Positions 33,324 to 42,298 are shown, counted from the stretch's first letter. The stretch is DNA of 64,000 nucleotides from Microbacterium sufflavum (GCF_023091155.1 NZ_JAHWXK010000001.1:124001-188000); one strand, 5' to 3'. Notes: a model not told the origin generated them from the sequence alone. Translations and numbers: made by a program.

Positions 33324-33812
33324 TTACGCGGCCTCTGCGGTCTCCAGCTTTTCGCGAAGCGCGTCGATGGTGGCGGCAGCCTTGCCCATCGTCGCCTTCA
33401 TCATTCCCGCGGCCTTCGCCAGCAGAACCTCACGGCTCTCGAGCGAGGCGTACGTGTTGACCTCGTCGGCAGAGAGGGCCTTGCCCTCGAAGATGCCGGA
33501 CTTGATCACCAGAAGCGGGTTGGCCTTGGCGAAGTCACGCAGAGCCTTGGCAGTGGCGACGAAGTCACCGTGCACGAACGCGACGGCCGACGGACCCTTG
33601 AGGTCGTCGTCCAGCGAGGAGATGCCGGCCTTGTTGGCGGCGATCTTGGTCAGCGTGTTCTTCACCACGGCGTACTCGGCGTCCTGACGGATGCTGTTGC
33701 GCAGCTGCTTGAGCTGGGCAACCGTCAGACCGCGGTACTCGGTCAGCAGGACGGCGTTCGAGTTCTCGAATGACTTCGTGAGCTCGGCGACCGATGCATC
33801 CTTCTGCGCCAT
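33324..33812 (-). CDS. rplJ: Ribosomal protein L10
   Basis: 162 residues. MAQKDASVAELTKSF starts the globular rRNA-binding domain, with NSNAVLLTEYRGLTVAQLKQLR near residues 18-40; the C-terminal helix (~130-160) carries L12. ATG 33812 follows AAGGAGTG and matches family length; the in-frame upstream start at 34004 would translate the leader. rplJ-rplL is separated from rplK-rplA (42.5-43.6 kb) by about 8.7 kb, unlike the contiguous cluster of many bacteria. Confidence 0.97.
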   Translation of the reverse strand: MAQKDASVAELTKSFENSNAVLLTEYRGLTVAQLKQLRNSIRQDAEYAVVKNTLTKIAANKAGISSLDDDLKGPSAVAFVHGDFVATAKALRDFAKANPLLVIKSGIFEGKALSADEVNTYASLESREVLLAKAAGMMKATMGKAAATIDALREKLETAEAA

Positions 33813-33829
33813 GGTCACTCCTTGATGTG

Positions 33830-33960
33830 TACGAGGCGCCGCACGGTGGTGGGGCGCCGGCCTCCGACCCCCTGCAAAGAGAAGAGCTCCGGCGCAAGCG
33901 CACGGAGCTCGGAAGTTCGTGACACCTGCGCGGGCCCCTGCGATGCAGAGCTTCGATCCT
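33830..33960 (-). promoter_or_regulatory. Probable L10 autoregulatory mRNA leader
   Basis: The ~150 bases before rplJ can fold. The clearest element is an 8-bp stem GAGCTCCG (33884-33891) / CGGAGCTC (33903-33910) with a GC-rich loop. L10 leaders elsewhere bind the L10(L12) complex at a kink-turn to repress rplJL. I see a structured leader in the right place but have not verified the kink-turn. Confidence 0.4.
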
Positions 33961-34095
33961 GCGTGCTTGCGCACACACGATGACCAGCGGTCTTCGGTTG
34001 CCACCCACTCTACCTCAGCGCGCGCCCCTCCCCAAATCCCCGGCGGCCGTGCGGGGACGCGGCGTGTGCGGGGAGGGAGCGTCGGCGCACGGGGT

Positions 34096-34101
34096 TAGGG
34101 T
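34096..34101 (+). promoter_or_regulatory. -10 element of leaderless YqaJ-like gene
   Basis: TAGGGT ends six bases before the GTG start at 34108; no Shine-Dalgarno is present. Confidence 0.5.
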
Positions 34102-34107
34102 TTTCAG

Positions 34108-34788
34108 GTGACCCCCGAACTCCACGCCCGTATCGTCGCGGACTCTCGCGACCGGGTGGCGTGGATGCGGGCGCGGTCCCGCGGCATCACCGCGACCGAC
34201 GTCGCCGGACTCACGAGCGAGCGCTCCATCGCCCGTGCCGCCGACTCCAAGCTGGGCGGCGGGCCCCGCTTCGGCGGCAACGCGTACACCGACCACGGCC
34301 GACGGCGCGAGCCGGAGATCGCGGCCTGGGTCGCAGCCACGCACGGGATCCTCCCCTCCTCCGCGCTGTTCCGCGCCGAGGTGGAGCACCGCCACCTCGC
34401 CACGCCCGACGGGATCGCGGTCGACGCCGACGGGCGCATCCGCCTCGCCGAGATCAAGACCACGAACAAGGCGTTCCGCGGCATCCCGCGCACCTACCTG
34501 CGACAGGTCTGGTGGCAGCAGCACGTGCTCGGTGCCGAGCGCACGCTGTTCGTGTGGGAGGAGCACGTCGACTTCGCTCCGGTGCACGACGAGCCTCGCT
34601 GCGTGTGGATCGACCGCGACGACCGCGAGATCGCCAAGCTGGTCGACCTGGCCACCGCGCTGATCGACGAGCTGTACCGGCGCACCACGGGCCGCGACGT
34701 TCCCGCCCGCACGCAGGACGATTCCGCGAGCCGCCGCGAGCAGCTGCGCGAGCGCGACCTCTTCCGCGCCCTCGCCCTCGCCGACTGA
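34108..34788 (+). CDS. YqaJ-like nuclease-fold protein
   Basis: 226 residues resembling the YqaJ/lambda-exonuclease fold: RGITATDVAGLTSERS near residues 23-38, the Glu of GRRREPEIAAW near 70, then ATPDGIAVDADGRIRLAEIKTT near 97-118, which supplies the Asp and the E-x-K of the PD-(D/E)XK metal site. Homologues in phages process DNA ends for recombination, and chromosomal copies like this one are of unclear role. There are no phage genes around it, so it is not part of a visible prophage. The GTG start has a leaderless-type promoter. Confidence 0.75.
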   Translation: MTPELHARIVADSRDRVAWMRARSRGITATDVAGLTSERSIARAADSKLGGGPRFGGNAYTDHGRRREPEIAAWVAATHGILPSSALFRAEVEHRHLATPDGIAVDADGRIRLAEIKTTNKAFRGIPRTYLRQVWWQQHVLGAERTLFVWEEHVDFAPVHDEPRCVWIDRDDREIAKLVDLATALIDELYRRTTGRDVPARTQDDSASRREQLRERDLFRALALAD

Positions 34789-34810
34789 ACGCCGCACCGC
34801 CGGCACGACC

Positions 34811-35305
34811 TCACGTGCAGGTGTTGTTGCCCCCGAGCCCCAGCAGTCCGCCCACCGACAGCGTGCGGGTCGCCGCGGGCGACACCCAGGCCGTGCCGGG
34901 CAGGACGGCCTCGACCCGCACCGTGTTCGACGAGCCGAGCAGACTCCCCAGCAGCGTGCTGAGCAGACCGGAGCTGATCGTCGCGGAGTAGGAGTAGGGG
35001 CCGCTGCCGCTCTGCGTCACGTTCGCGTTGTCGACCGCGACGTTGTTGATCGACAGTCGCTGCTGCGGCTTGAGGTATCCGGAGCTCCACGTGATCGTGA
35101 AGCCCGTGAACGTGCCGAGCAGGTTGGTCACGCTGCACGAGGTGATCGTGGGCGTCGTCAGCTGCGACGCGGTGAACGACCCCGCCGCGTACTCCGGATC
35201 GGTGAACCGCGCCTCGGTCGGCTGCACCGCGGGCAGCAGCGCCACGCCGACCAGGACCCCGACCCCGAGGGCACCGGCGATCGTGCGCCGCCACGGCCGT
35301 GTCAT
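34811..35305 (-). CDS. Small exported protein of the SipW operon
   Basis: 164 residues. Basic start MTRPWRRTIAG, one hydrophobic segment, then PTEARFTDPEYAAGSFTA, which resembles the post-signal sequence of SipW-dependent substrates (AAWNDSEFATGTFTAG in the neighbours). The rest is beta-rich (Ser/Thr/Val), possibly Ig- or FnIII-like, with two Cys that may pair. ATG 35305 overlaps the preceding stop (ATGA). It is the last gene of a five-gene operon with a dedicated signal peptidase, so it is probably exported and part of the same surface structure. I recognise no family by name. Confidence 0.7.
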   Translation of the reverse strand: MTRPWRRTIAGALGVGVLVGVALLPAVQPTEARFTDPEYAAGSFTASQLTTPTITSCSVTNLLGTFTGFTITWSSGYLKPQQRLSINNVAVDNANVTQSGSGPYSYSATISSGLLSTLLGSLLGSSNTVRVEAVLPGTAWVSPAATRTLSVGGLLGLGGNNTCT

Positions 35306-35934
35306 CCTCGCCCCTCCCCGCGCTCTCCTCCGCGACGCCCCCGCGCCACGAGAGCCGCGGTCAGCAGCAGTCCGCCGCCCACCGCCGCCAGCGGCAGCCA
35401 CGGCGACGGACCCGTGACCGCGAGCGCGCCGTCGGAGCCCACCGCCGCGCTCTCGCCCGCGCCGTGAGCCAGCACGCGCACCTCGGTGCTGCCGGAGCCG
35501 TCGGCCGGGTCGAGCGCGATCGTCAGCCGCAGATGCGCGGTCTCGGTGTCACGCATGGCGGCGAGGGGCACCTCGGCGCCGTCGCGCGGGACGCTCCAGT
35601 CCGTCCGCAAGACCGTCGCCCCCGCCGGGCACACCGCGTCCTGCCACGGCTCCGCGCACAGGGCGATGTCGAGCCGCAACCGCGCCGACCCGGACGCGCT
35701 CACGCCGAGCCGCACGACCCCGGGATCCGGCGCGTCGGCGCTCACCTGCACGTCCCACTGCACCGGCCGGTCGGGTCGCAGGTCGCGGGCGGCGTCCCAG
35801 TCCGCGACCGAGACCAGGCGCAGCACCTGGCCCTGCACCACCTCGGTGGAGGGGGCAGCGACCGCCGCCGCCGGTGCCGCAAGGGCCAGGCAGACGGGCA
35901 GCGCCAGGACCGCGAGCGCGACGCGGGGCCTCAC
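35302..35934 (-). CDS. Sortase-anchored (LAVTG) surface protein
   Basis: 210 residues. Signal peptide (MRPRVALAVLALPVCLALAAPAAAVAAP), a beta-rich extracellular domain (~30-170) with a Cys pair, then a complete sorting signal: LAVTG near residue 175, a hydrophobic helix (LPLAAVGGGLLLTAALVA) and an Arg-rich tail. LAxTG is the motif of actinobacterial class E sortases, so this protein should be covalently attached to the wall. The GTG at 35934 overlaps the signal peptidase stop (GTGA). Its position in the operon suggests it anchors or presents the SipW-processed proteins; that is inference. Confidence 0.78.
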   Translation of the reverse strand: MRPRVALAVLALPVCLALAAPAAAVAAPSTEVVQGQVLRLVSVADWDAARDLRPDRPVQWDVQVSADAPDPGVVRLGVSASGSARLRLDIALCAEPWQDAVCPAGATVLRTDWSVPRDGAEVPLAAMRDTETAHLRLTIALDPADGSGSTEVRVLAHGAGESAAVGSDGALAVTGPSPWLPLAAVGGGLLLTAALVARGRRGGERGEGRG

Positions 35935-36527
35935 GGCGGACCACCCTCGGTGCGAGCGCGTCGCGGCGACCGCGGCCAGAAGGCCCACACCACCAGCGCG
36001 GTCGCGGCCACGGTCATGCCGCCGAGCACGACGGGATGCCCGAGTGCGACGATCACGGTCGCCAGGCCCGGCACCGCGAGCAGCACGGTGCGCACGGAGG
36101 TCACGGTGTACGGAAACGGGTCGTCGACCGCGTTCGCATCGCCCCGCAGCGTCAGCACGCGCTCCCCCGCCCCGGCGCCCGGTTGCACCGCGGTCACGCG
36201 GTGGGTCACGGGCAGGTCGCCGGGGCGGTCGACCGTCACGACGTCGCCCACCTCCACCGCCGCGGCAGGGACCCGCTGCACCACGGCGACCGATCCGGCC
36301 GGGATGGTCGGCGACATCGAGCCCGTGCGGAACAGGATGAGCGTGATCTGCGCCGTGGCCGCCAGCAGCACCAGCACGATGCACACGACGCCCGCGGCGG
36401 CGGCGAGCCACAGCAGCGCATCGCCCAACGCGCGCGCGAACCCGGGGCGCCGGGTGGGGTGCTGCGCCCGCGCCCCCGCTTCCCCGCTCTGCTGCGCGCG
36501 CGCCTCGCGGCGGGTGAGTGCCGTCAC
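35931..36527 (-). CDS. SipW-like signal peptidase I
   Basis: 198 residues. N-terminal membrane helix (~35-62), then the catalytic Ser in TGSMSPTIPAGS near residue 70, and VTHRV near 107, where the ER/SipW class uses His in place of the Lys of ordinary bacterial signal peptidases. LRGDANAVDDPFPY is the family's GDNN-like motif. A second helix lies near the C-terminus. SipW enzymes process a special class of substrates such as TasA and camelysin. Here the two upstream genes encode proteins with exactly that signal type, so the enzyme and its clients are co-transcribed. Confidence 0.85.
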   Translation of the reverse strand: MTALTRREARAQQSGEAGARAQHPTRRPGFARALGDALLWLAAAAGVVCIVLVLLAATAQITLILFRTGSMSPTIPAGSVAVVQRVPAAAVEVGDVVTVDRPGDLPVTHRVTAVQPGAGAGERVLTLRGDANAVDDPFPYTVTSVRTVLLAVPGLATVIVALGHPVVLGGMTVAATALVVWAFWPRSPRRARTEGGPP

Positions 36528-36558
36528 GACCCCTCCTCTCGCTCGTGCCCGGCGGCGG

Positions 36559-37176
36559 CTACGACGACGTGCCCTGGATCTGCCATGTCTGGGTCATCGT
36601 CAGGCCCTGCGCGGTGTTCGGCGCCGTCGTCGGCAGCGTCACCGCGAAGCAGTAGTTCACGACCGACGCGCCGTTCGCGGACACCGCCTGCGTCGAGGCG
36701 CCGCCGGCCGTGAGCGCGGAGCCGTCCGCGACCACGGCGGTGCCGCCGGGGTAGGTCGCCGCCGAGCACGTGGTCCCGGCGATCGCACGCACCCCGTAGG
36801 TGAGCGACGACGCGAGACCCGTGCCGCCCGGCGTCCCGGCCGTGAGCTGGAGCACGCCGGCGACCGAGGGCGACGCGGTCTTGACGCTGAACAGCGCATA
36901 CGTCGTGGTGCCGGGCGCCATGGCCGTGGGCGGGAGCTGGAAGTTCAGGGCTGCCGCCGCCCCCGTGGTCGCGTGGCTGGAGAACGTGACGCCGTCGGTC
37001 GCCCCGACGAGGTCGAACCGGCCGGCCGTGAACGTGGCCGAGCCGAACTCCGAGTCGTTCCAGGCGGCGAGTGTCGCGGTCGCCCCGATGCCGAGCACCA
37101 GGCCGCCCGCCAGGAGGGCTCGGAGGCGGCGGGAGCGGAGCCGGATCCTCTCCCGCCGCTGCCTGCGGGTACCCAT
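36559..37176 (-). CDS. SipW-dependent TasA/camelysin-like exported protein 2
   Basis: 205 residues. A very basic start (MGTRRQRRERIRLRSRRLRA) and a hydrophobic segment LLAGGLVLGIGATATLA are followed by AWNDSEFGSATFTAG, the signature of alternate-type, SipW-cleaved signal peptides. The mature part is beta-rich, Thr/Ala/Gly-heavy, with two Cys. TasA-like proteins form extracellular fibres in biofilms; family membership here rests on the signal region and operon context, since the mature domain is too divergent to call by eye. It starts seven bases after the preceding stop. Confidence 0.78.
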   Translation of the reverse strand: MGTRRQRRERIRLRSRRLRALLAGGLVLGIGATATLAAWNDSEFGSATFTAGRFDLVGATDGVTFSSHATTGAAAALNFQLPPTAMAPGTTTYALFSVKTASPSVAGVLQLTAGTPGGTGLASSLTYGVRAIAGTTCSAATYPGGTAVVADGSALTAGGASTQAVSANGASVVNYCFAVTLPTTAPNTAQGLTMTQTWQIQGTSS

Positions 37177-37183
37177 GGCCCGC

Positions 37184-37810
37184 TCAGCTCGTCGACGTGG
37201 CCGTGAACTCCCAGGTCGCGTTCGTGACCAGGCCGGGTTCGAGCGCGGCGGCGGCCGTGACCGCGACGCACAGCTGCACGGCGGTGCCCGGGGTGGCGGC
37301 GGAGGCTCCTTCGGTGAGCGTCACGGCGGTCACGCCCGTCTGTGCGTCGAGCGTGGCCCCGGAGGCGACGGCGGTTCCGGTCGCGCTGGCCGCGTTGCAG
37401 GTGGCGCCGGGAGCGAGCGGGTAGATCGCGTAGGACAGATGATCGGTGTTGGAGCTCGCCGCGGGATCCGCGGTCGTGCCCGCGGCGACGAGGCTGGCCC
37501 CGGTGGTCGTGCCGGCCGCGAGACGCACCCAGAAACCCGCGTAGACGGTGTCGCCGGGCGACATGTTGCCGACGATGCCGGCGGGGAGCGTGAACGCGAG
37601 GGTGGCGGCCGTGTCGCCGTCGTCGACGTTGTGGTCGGTGAAGGCCGTGCCGTCGGTCGAGCCCTCCAGGTTGAACGAGCCCGCGGTGAACGTGCCGGTC
37701 GCGAACTCGGAGTCGTTCCACGCGGCGAGCGTGACCGCCGCTCCCACTCCGAGGACGAGTCCTCCTGCCAGGACCGCGCGGACCTTTCGCCGGGTCGTGG
37801 TCGTCGCCAT
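37184..37810 (-). CDS. SipW-dependent TasA/camelysin-like exported protein 1
   Basis: 208 residues. MATTTTRRKVRAVLAGGLVLGVG, then TLAAWNDSEFATGTFTAGSFNLEG, nearly the same signal region as the next gene. The mature domain has two Cys and a C-terminus rich in Thr and Ser. ATG 37810 follows GGAGGGGG, a strong ribosome binding site; the longer frame from 37912 adds 34 Arg-rich residues and is rejected. It is the first gene of the five-gene SipW operon and probably its main structural product. Confidence 0.8.
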   Translation of the reverse strand: MATTTTRRKVRAVLAGGLVLGVGAAVTLAAWNDSEFATGTFTAGSFNLEGSTDGTAFTDHNVDDGDTAATLAFTLPAGIVGNMSPGDTVYAGFWVRLAAGTTTGASLVAAGTTADPAASSNTDHLSYAIYPLAPGATCNAASATGTAVASGATLDAQTGVTAVTLTEGASAATPGTAVQLCVAVTAAAALEPGLVTNATWEFTATSTS

Positions 37811-37964
37811 GTCGTTCCCCCTCCGTCGTCGATCTCGGGGAACGCCGGCGAGCGGAACTCGGAGGATTCTCCCGCGTCCTCGCATCCTCTCCGAGCCCCT
37901 CGGACCAGACAAGGCGGATCCGCGCGCAGCCGTGGCACAATCCGCGCAGCCGGGGATCGTCCTG

Positions 37965-38870
37965 TCAGCGGCGCGACCGGCGGGCGGGCGCGACCGGGGC
38001 GAGCACCCGCCGCGCCTCGGCGGCCACCTCGGCGGCGATGGTGTCGAGCAGCGTCGACCGCAGGTTCCACTGCTGCCAGTACAGCGCGACCTTCAGCGTC
38101 GGACCCCCGAGCGCGACCAGCCCGGGCGTCTCCTGCAGCCGCGGGACCATTCCCCAGCCGAGGCCGAGCGACACCGCGATCGCGTAGTCGTGGGACGCGG
38201 GGACGTAGTGCCGCGGCACGCCCTGCTGCGTGACGGACATAGCCGCGAGCCACTCGTGCTGCAGCGTGTCGCGACGGTCGAAGTCGACGAACGGCGCGCG
38301 GGCGAGAGCGGCGGCGCTCACCCCCTCGGCGAACCACCGGTCCGCGAAGCCCTGCTCCGCCATGGCGCGATACTCGAGCACCCCGAGAGGTGCGACCGAG
38401 CATCCGGCCACCGGGGTCTCCTCGCTCGTCACCGCGGCCATCACCGTGCCGGATTCCAGCAGCCGGGCGGTGAAATTCTGATCGTCCCGGTGCAGGTCGA
38501 CGTCGATGTCGTGCGTGGCGGAGAGTCGTGCCATCGGCGCGAGGAACCACGTCGCCATCGAGTCGGCGTTCACGGCGAGCGGAACGACGATGCGCCGCTC
38601 GGAACCGTCGTCGCCGATGCCCACCCCGGCGAGCGCGTCGTGCTCCAGCAGCGCCACCTGCCTGGCCAGTCGCACCACCGCCTCACCGGCCTCGGTGAGC
38701 CGCGCGGGCTTGCTGCGCACGAGCAGGATGCGCCCCAGCTGTTCCTCCAGGCTCTTGAGCCGCTGGCTGACCGCGGACGGCGTGATCCGGAGTCGGCGGG
38801 ATGCCGCGTCGAGAGTGCCTTCGTCGGCGACGGCGGCCAGGGTCGCGGCGAGCTCCGGATCGATCCTCAC
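37965..38870 (-). CDS. lysG: LysR-family regulator of the LysG/ArgP group
   Basis: 301 residues. The N-terminal helix-turn-helix (AASRRLRITPSAVSQRLKSLEEQLG, residues ~23-47) is of the ArgP/LysG subgroup, and a LysR effector domain follows. It is divergent from a LysE exporter with 70 bases between the starts, the classic lysG-lysE arrangement in which LysG senses basic amino acids and activates the exporter. The intergenic region contains CATCAGTGATG-type imperfect symmetry near 38871 that could be the binding site. Confidence 0.88.
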   Translation of the reverse strand: MRIDPELAATLAAVADEGTLDAASRRLRITPSAVSQRLKSLEEQLGRILLVRSKPARLTEAGEAVVRLARQVALLEHDALAGVGIGDDGSERRIVVPLAVNADSMATWFLAPMARLSATHDIDVDLHRDDQNFTARLLESGTVMAAVTSEETPVAGCSVAPLGVLEYRAMAEQGFADRWFAEGVSAAALARAPFVDFDRRDTLQHEWLAAMSVTQQGVPRHYVPASHDYAIAVSLGLGWGMVPRLQETPGLVALGGPTLKVALYWQQWNLRSTLLDTIAAEVAAEARRVLAPVAPARRSRR

Positions 38871-38928
38871 ATCAGTGATGCTAATGGTTCGGAAGGAATC
38901 TTCGCTTTCTCTGATGGCAGTCGCTTCC

Positions 38929-38934
38929 TAGGCT
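38929..38934 (+). promoter_or_regulatory. -10 element of leaderless lysE promoter
   Basis: TAGGCT ends six bases before ATG 38941, and TTTCTC lies 17 bases upstream as a weak -35. This is as expected for a promoter that depends on the LysG activator. Confidence 0.55.
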
Positions 38935-38940
38935 GGTGCC

Positions 38941-39612
38941 ATGCTCACCGTCCTCGCCGGTCTCGGACTCGGCCTCTCCCTCATCGTGGCCATCGGCGCC
39001 CAGAACGTCTTCGTCCTGCGCCAGGGCATCCGGCGGGAGCATGTGCTGGCGGTCGTGATCGTGTGCGCCGTCTCCGACGCCGTGCTGATCGCCGCCGGTG
39101 TCGCCGGGCTGGGCTTCCTGCTCCAGGCTGCGCCGTGGCTCGTGGTCGTCGCCCGGGTTGCCGGGGCGCTGTTCCTGTTCGGCTACGGGCTGCTCGCGGC
39201 ACGGCGCGCCTGGCGCGGCGGTGAGGTGCTGGCGGTCGATGCGTCCTCCCCCGCCGACGGAACGGGGACCGGTCGATCGGCCGGCGGCACCGCGACCGCC
39301 ATCCGGAGCGGAACACGTCTGGCCCCCGTGCTCCTCACCGTCCTCGCGCTCACCTGGCTCAACCCGCACGTGTACCTCGACACCGTCCTGATGCTCGGGT
39401 CGATCGCCGCGACGCACGGCGAGCAGCGCTGGCTGTTCGCCGCCGGGGCCATCCTCGCCAGTGCCCTGTGGTTCACGGCCCTCGGTTTCGGGGCACGCTA
39501 CCTCGGGCGCTGGCTGCGCACCGAGCGGTCGTGGCGGGTTCTCGACGCGGTGATCGCCGTGATCATGGTCGCGCTCGCCGTGAGCCTGATCCTCCCCGTG
39601 TTCGGCGGCTGA
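38941..39612 (+). CDS. lysE: LysE-family amino acid exporter (ArgO/LysE)
   Basis: 223 residues with about six hydrophobic segments. The family signature [18 protein letters not shown] is near residues 17-35, and the late motif [15 protein letters not shown] near 139-153 is typical of LysE/ArgO exporters of lysine and arginine. A variable Ala/Gly/Thr-rich loop (~100-120) separates the halves. It is controlled by the divergent LysG-like gene and appears leaderless. Confidence 0.93.
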   Translation: MLTVLAGLGLGLSLIVAIGAQNVFVLRQGIRREHVLAVVIVCAVSDAVLIAAGVAGLGFLLQAAPWLVVVARVAGALFLFGYGLLAARRAWRGGEVLAVDASSPADGTGTGRSAGGTATAIRSGTRLAPVLLTVLALTWLNPHVYLDTVLMLGSIAATHGEQRWLFAAGAILASALWFTALGFGARYLGRWLRTERSWRVLDAVIAVIMVALAVSLILPVFGG

Positions 39613-39618
39613 TCCGGC

Positions 39619-39975
39619 TCAGACTCCGTCGATCTGCGCCAGCCGCGCCCGCACCAGCGCGCGCAGCGTCTGCTTCGGGATCGGATGCTCCGGCTGGAAG
39701 CGGATCGTCCCCTTGTCCACGCTGGCGCCCGGATGATCGGCCAGTGCCGCCGCCACGGCCGCGACCGCGTCGGGACTGAAGGGATACACGCCGATGTGCT
39801 TCTTGGCGCGCATCACCGACAGCAGCGGTCTGCCCCCGTGGACGAGGGCGGGCATGCCGTAGCCGGTGCCCTGCTCGGCATCCGGCTCCTCCTCCCGCGC
39901 GATCGCGTACACGCGGTCGATCGCCGCGCGGTCCGCGGGGGCGAGCCCGGTCAGGTAGTCGTCGATGGTTCCCAC
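39619..39975 (-). CDS. DUF1801 (YdhG-like) protein
   Basis: 118 residues matching the small DUF1801 family: MGTIDDYLTGLAPADRAAIDRVY, GTGYGMPALVHGGRPLLSV, KKHIGVYPFSPDAV, KGTIRFQPEHPIP. Members adopt a compact alpha/beta fold; B. subtilis FrataxiN-like YdhG has been proposed as an iron chaperone, but a function in this family is not settled. The start is GTG at 39975. It is convergent with lysE, seven bases apart, and separate from the ABC operon upstream. Confidence 0.85.
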   Translation of the reverse strand: MGTIDDYLTGLAPADRAAIDRVYAIAREEEPDAEQGTGYGMPALVHGGRPLLSVMRAKKHIGVYPFSPDAVAAVAAALADHPGASVDKGTIRFQPEHPIPKQTLRALVRARLAQIDGV

Positions 39976-40020
39976 GACCGCATCCTGTCACCGATCGGCG
40001 GCGCGCACGAGCCCCGCGTC

Positions 40021-40824
40021 TCAGGCGCCGTCGAGCGGGCGGAGGATGCGCGTGAGGAACCGCTGCGTGCGCTCGTGTCGCGGGGCGCGGAAGATCTCGG
40101 CCGGCGGCCCCTCCTCGACCACCACCCCGCCGTCCAGGAACAGGACGTGGTCGGCGACCTCGCGCGCGAAGCTCAGCTCGTGCGTGACGACCGCCATGGT
40201 CCACCCCTCGTCGGCGAGCTCCTTGATCACCAGCAGCACCTCCCCGACGAGTTCGGGGTCGAGCGCACTCGTCGGCTCGTCGAACAACAGCAGGTCGGGC
40301 TTGAGAGCGAGAGCACGCACGATCCCCACGCGCTGCTGCTGTCCTCCGGACAGCTGATGCGGACGGGCGTCCGCCTTGTCCGCCAGGCCCACCCGGTCGA
40401 GCAGGGCCAGGGCCTCGGCCACGACCTCCGCCCTGGGCCGCCGCTGCACACGCCAGGGCCCCTCGATCACGTTCTGCAGCACCGTCAGATGCGGGAACAG
40501 GTTGTGGTGCTGGAACACCATCGCGGAGCGATCGCGCAGGGCGAGCCGCTGCTGCTTCTGCGCGCGAGGCCGCGGCCGCTCGGCGGGGGCGAAGTCGAGC
40601 TCGGGCCCGCCGTCGACCGTGATGGTGCCGGCGTCCGGCGTCTCGAGGCCGTTGAGCGCGCGCAGCACGGTGGTCTTCCCCGAGCCGCTCGGGCCGATGA
40701 GCACCAGCACCTCTCCGCGGTGCAGCGTCAGGTCGATCCCGCGCAGCACCTCGGTGTCGCCGAAGCTCTTGCGCAGTCCGCGGGCGGACAGCAGCGGGAC
40801 GGGCGTCTGGTCAGTGGGCGACAC
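40021..40824 (-). CDS. Polar amino acid (cystine-type) ABC transporter ATP-binding protein
   Basis: 267 residues: Walker A GPSGSGKT near 38-45, Q-loop [13 protein letters not shown], signature [15 protein letters not shown] near 152, Walker [15 protein letters not shown] near 172, switch [14 protein letters not shown]. It belongs to the GlnQ/TcyC class with a short insert (~77-93). Its start overlaps the permease gene by 14 bases. It powers import with the two upstream genes; cystine is inferred from the binding protein. Confidence 0.92.
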   Translation of the reverse strand: MSPTDQTPVPLLSARGLRKSFGDTEVLRGIDLTLHRGEVLVLIGPSGSGKTTVLRALNGLETPDAGTITVDGGPELDFAPAERPRPRAQKQQRLALRDRSAMVFQHHNLFPHLTVLQNVIEGPWRVQRRPRAEVVAEALALLDRVGLADKADARPHQLSGGQQQRVGIVRALALKPDLLLFDEPTSALDPELVGEVLLVIKELADEGWTMAVVTHELSFAREVADHVLFLDGGVVVEEGPPAEIFRAPRHERTQRFLTRILRPLDGA

Positions 40825-41476
40825 GGCTGTCGAGCCTCCTCTCCAGGGCGCTCTGGCCGAACGACAGCACCAGGCAGAACACCCAGTACACCAGCGCCGC
40901 GGCGAGGTAGATCACCATGAACTCGAGGGTCGTCGCCGCGATCTGCTGCGCGACCTTGAACAGCTCCGTCACCAGGATCAGCGACGTGAGCGAGGTGTCC
41001 TTCACGAGCGAGATGAACGTGTTCGACAGCGGGGGCACGGACACCCGTGCCGCCTGCGGCAGGATGATCCGCGTGAGCGTGCGGGTGCGGTTCATCCCGA
41101 CCGTGTACGCCGCCTCCCACTGCCCCTTCGGCACCGACAGGATCGCGGCCCGCACGACCTCGGCTCCGTAGCCGCCCACGTTGAGCGACAGCGCGATGAT
41201 CGCACTTGGCCACGGGTCGAGCGTGATGCCGATCGACGGCATCCCGTAGAAGATCACGAACAGCTGCACCAGCATGGGCGTGCCGCGGATCACGGAGATG
41301 TAGAAGCGCGCGACGCCCGCCACCACCGGATGCACCGAGATCCGCATCAGCGCGACGCCGACCGCGATCAGCAGCCCCAGCGCGAACGACACCAGCGCGA
41401 GCGGCACCGTCGCCGTCAGGCCCGCCCAGGCGATCGGCCAGAGCGAGTCGAGGAACAGCTGCCAGGGGTTCGCCAT
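40811..41476 (-). CDS. Polar amino acid (cystine-type) ABC transporter permease
   Basis: 221 residues of the His/Glu/Gln permease class: five hydrophobic segments and the loop [24 protein letters not shown] (~100-123) with downstream [16 protein letters not shown], typical of TcyB/YecS. It starts three bases after the binding-protein gene and overlaps the ATPase gene. It probably acts as a homodimer. Confidence 0.92.
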   Translation of the reverse strand: MANPWQLFLDSLWPIAWAGLTATVPLALVSFALGLLIAVGVALMRISVHPVVAGVARFYISVIRGTPMLVQLFVIFYGMPSIGITLDPWPSAIIALSLNVGGYGAEVVRAAILSVPKGQWEAAYTVGMNRTRTLTRIILPQAARVSVPPLSNTFISLVKDTSLTSLILVTELFKVAQQIAATTLEFMVIYLAAALVYWVFCLVLSFGQSALERRLDSRVAH

Positions 41477-41479
41477 CGG

Positions 41480-42298
41480 TTACTGCGAGACGTCCTCGCC
41501 GAAGTACTTCTCGCTGATCTCCGCCAGTGTACCGTCGGCGCGCAGCTCCTCGAGAGCGCCGTCCACGGCCTCGACGAGCGAGGTCTTGTCCTTCGTGAAC
41601 ACGAACGCCTGCTCGCCGGCGTCCTCGGTCTCCGCCGCGATCTTCAGCCCCGTCGGGCTGTTCGTGGTCTCGTAGTCGAGGAACGTCAGCTTGTCGTTCA
41701 CGGTCGCGTCCACACGGCCCTGACGCAGCAGCTCCACGGCCTGCGCCCAGCCCTCGACGGCCTCGACCTTGGCGCCGGAGTCGGTCGCCAGCTCGTACCA
41801 GTTGCTGGTGAGCGACTGGGCCGTGGTCTTGCCGGCCAGGTCGTCGAACGAGCTGATCGAGTCGTCGTCCTCGGCCACCACGATGACGCCGGGCGACACG
41901 GTGTAGGGCGCGCTGAAGAGGTACTTCGCCTCGCGCTCGTCGTTGATCGAGACCTGGTTCGCGATCACGTCGAAGCGGCCGGCGTCGAGACCGGCGAAGA
42001 TCGCGTCCCACTGCGTCTCCTGGAACTCCACCTCGAGGCCCAGCTTGTCGGCGACGGCCTGGATGATCTCGACGTCGTAGCCGGTCAGGTCGCCCGAGCC
42101 GCCGTCGTCGTGGAAGCTGAACGGGCGGTATGTGCCCTCGGTCGCGACCGTGAGCGTGCCGTCCTTCACCAGGCCGAAGTCGGAGCCCGCGGTGCTCTCC
42201 GCACCGGACGTGTTCGCGGGCGTGGTGGAGCCGCTGCAGGCAGTGAGCGCCGCGGCGGCGACGACGAGTGCGGTGACGGCGATGAGACGACGGGACAT
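41480..42298 (-). CDS. Amino acid ABC transporter substrate-binding lipoprotein, cystine type
   Basis: 272 residues. Lipoprotein signal with lipobox LTACSGS (Cys near 20), then a family 3 binding protein: DLTGYDVEIIQAVADKLG near 70-87, WDAIFAGLDAGRFDVIANQVSI near 100-121, and a C-terminal ISEKYFGEDVSQ that closely resembles cystine-binding TcyA/FliY proteins. AGGAGGG precedes the ATG. It is the first gene of a three-gene import operon. A cystine importer would complement the transsulfuration genes at 15-18 kb; exact ligand specificity is inferred. Confidence 0.88.
   Translation of the reverse strand: MSRRLIAVTALVVAAAALTACSGSTTPANTSGAESTAGSDFGLVKDGTLTVATEGTYRPFSFHDDGGSGDLTGYDVEIIQAVADKLGLEVEFQETQWDAIFAGLDAGRFDVIANQVSINDEREAKYLFSAPYTVSPGVIVVAEDDDSISSFDDLAGKTTAQSLTSNWYELATDSGAKVEAVEGWAQAVELLRQGRVDATVNDKLTFLDYETTNSPTGLKIAAETEDAGEQAFVFTKDKTSLVEAVDGALEELRADGTLAEISEKYFGEDVSQ

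Noticed and set aside
34108..34788. YqaJ-like gene as a prophage marker
   Set aside because: No phage structural, integrase or lysis genes are nearby, and flanking genes are ribosomal and surface-protein operons.
34015..34806. 263-residue minus-strand open frame opposite the YqaJ-like gene
   Set aside because: Low-complexity antisense translation with no motif. The plus-strand frame carries the nuclease-fold motifs.
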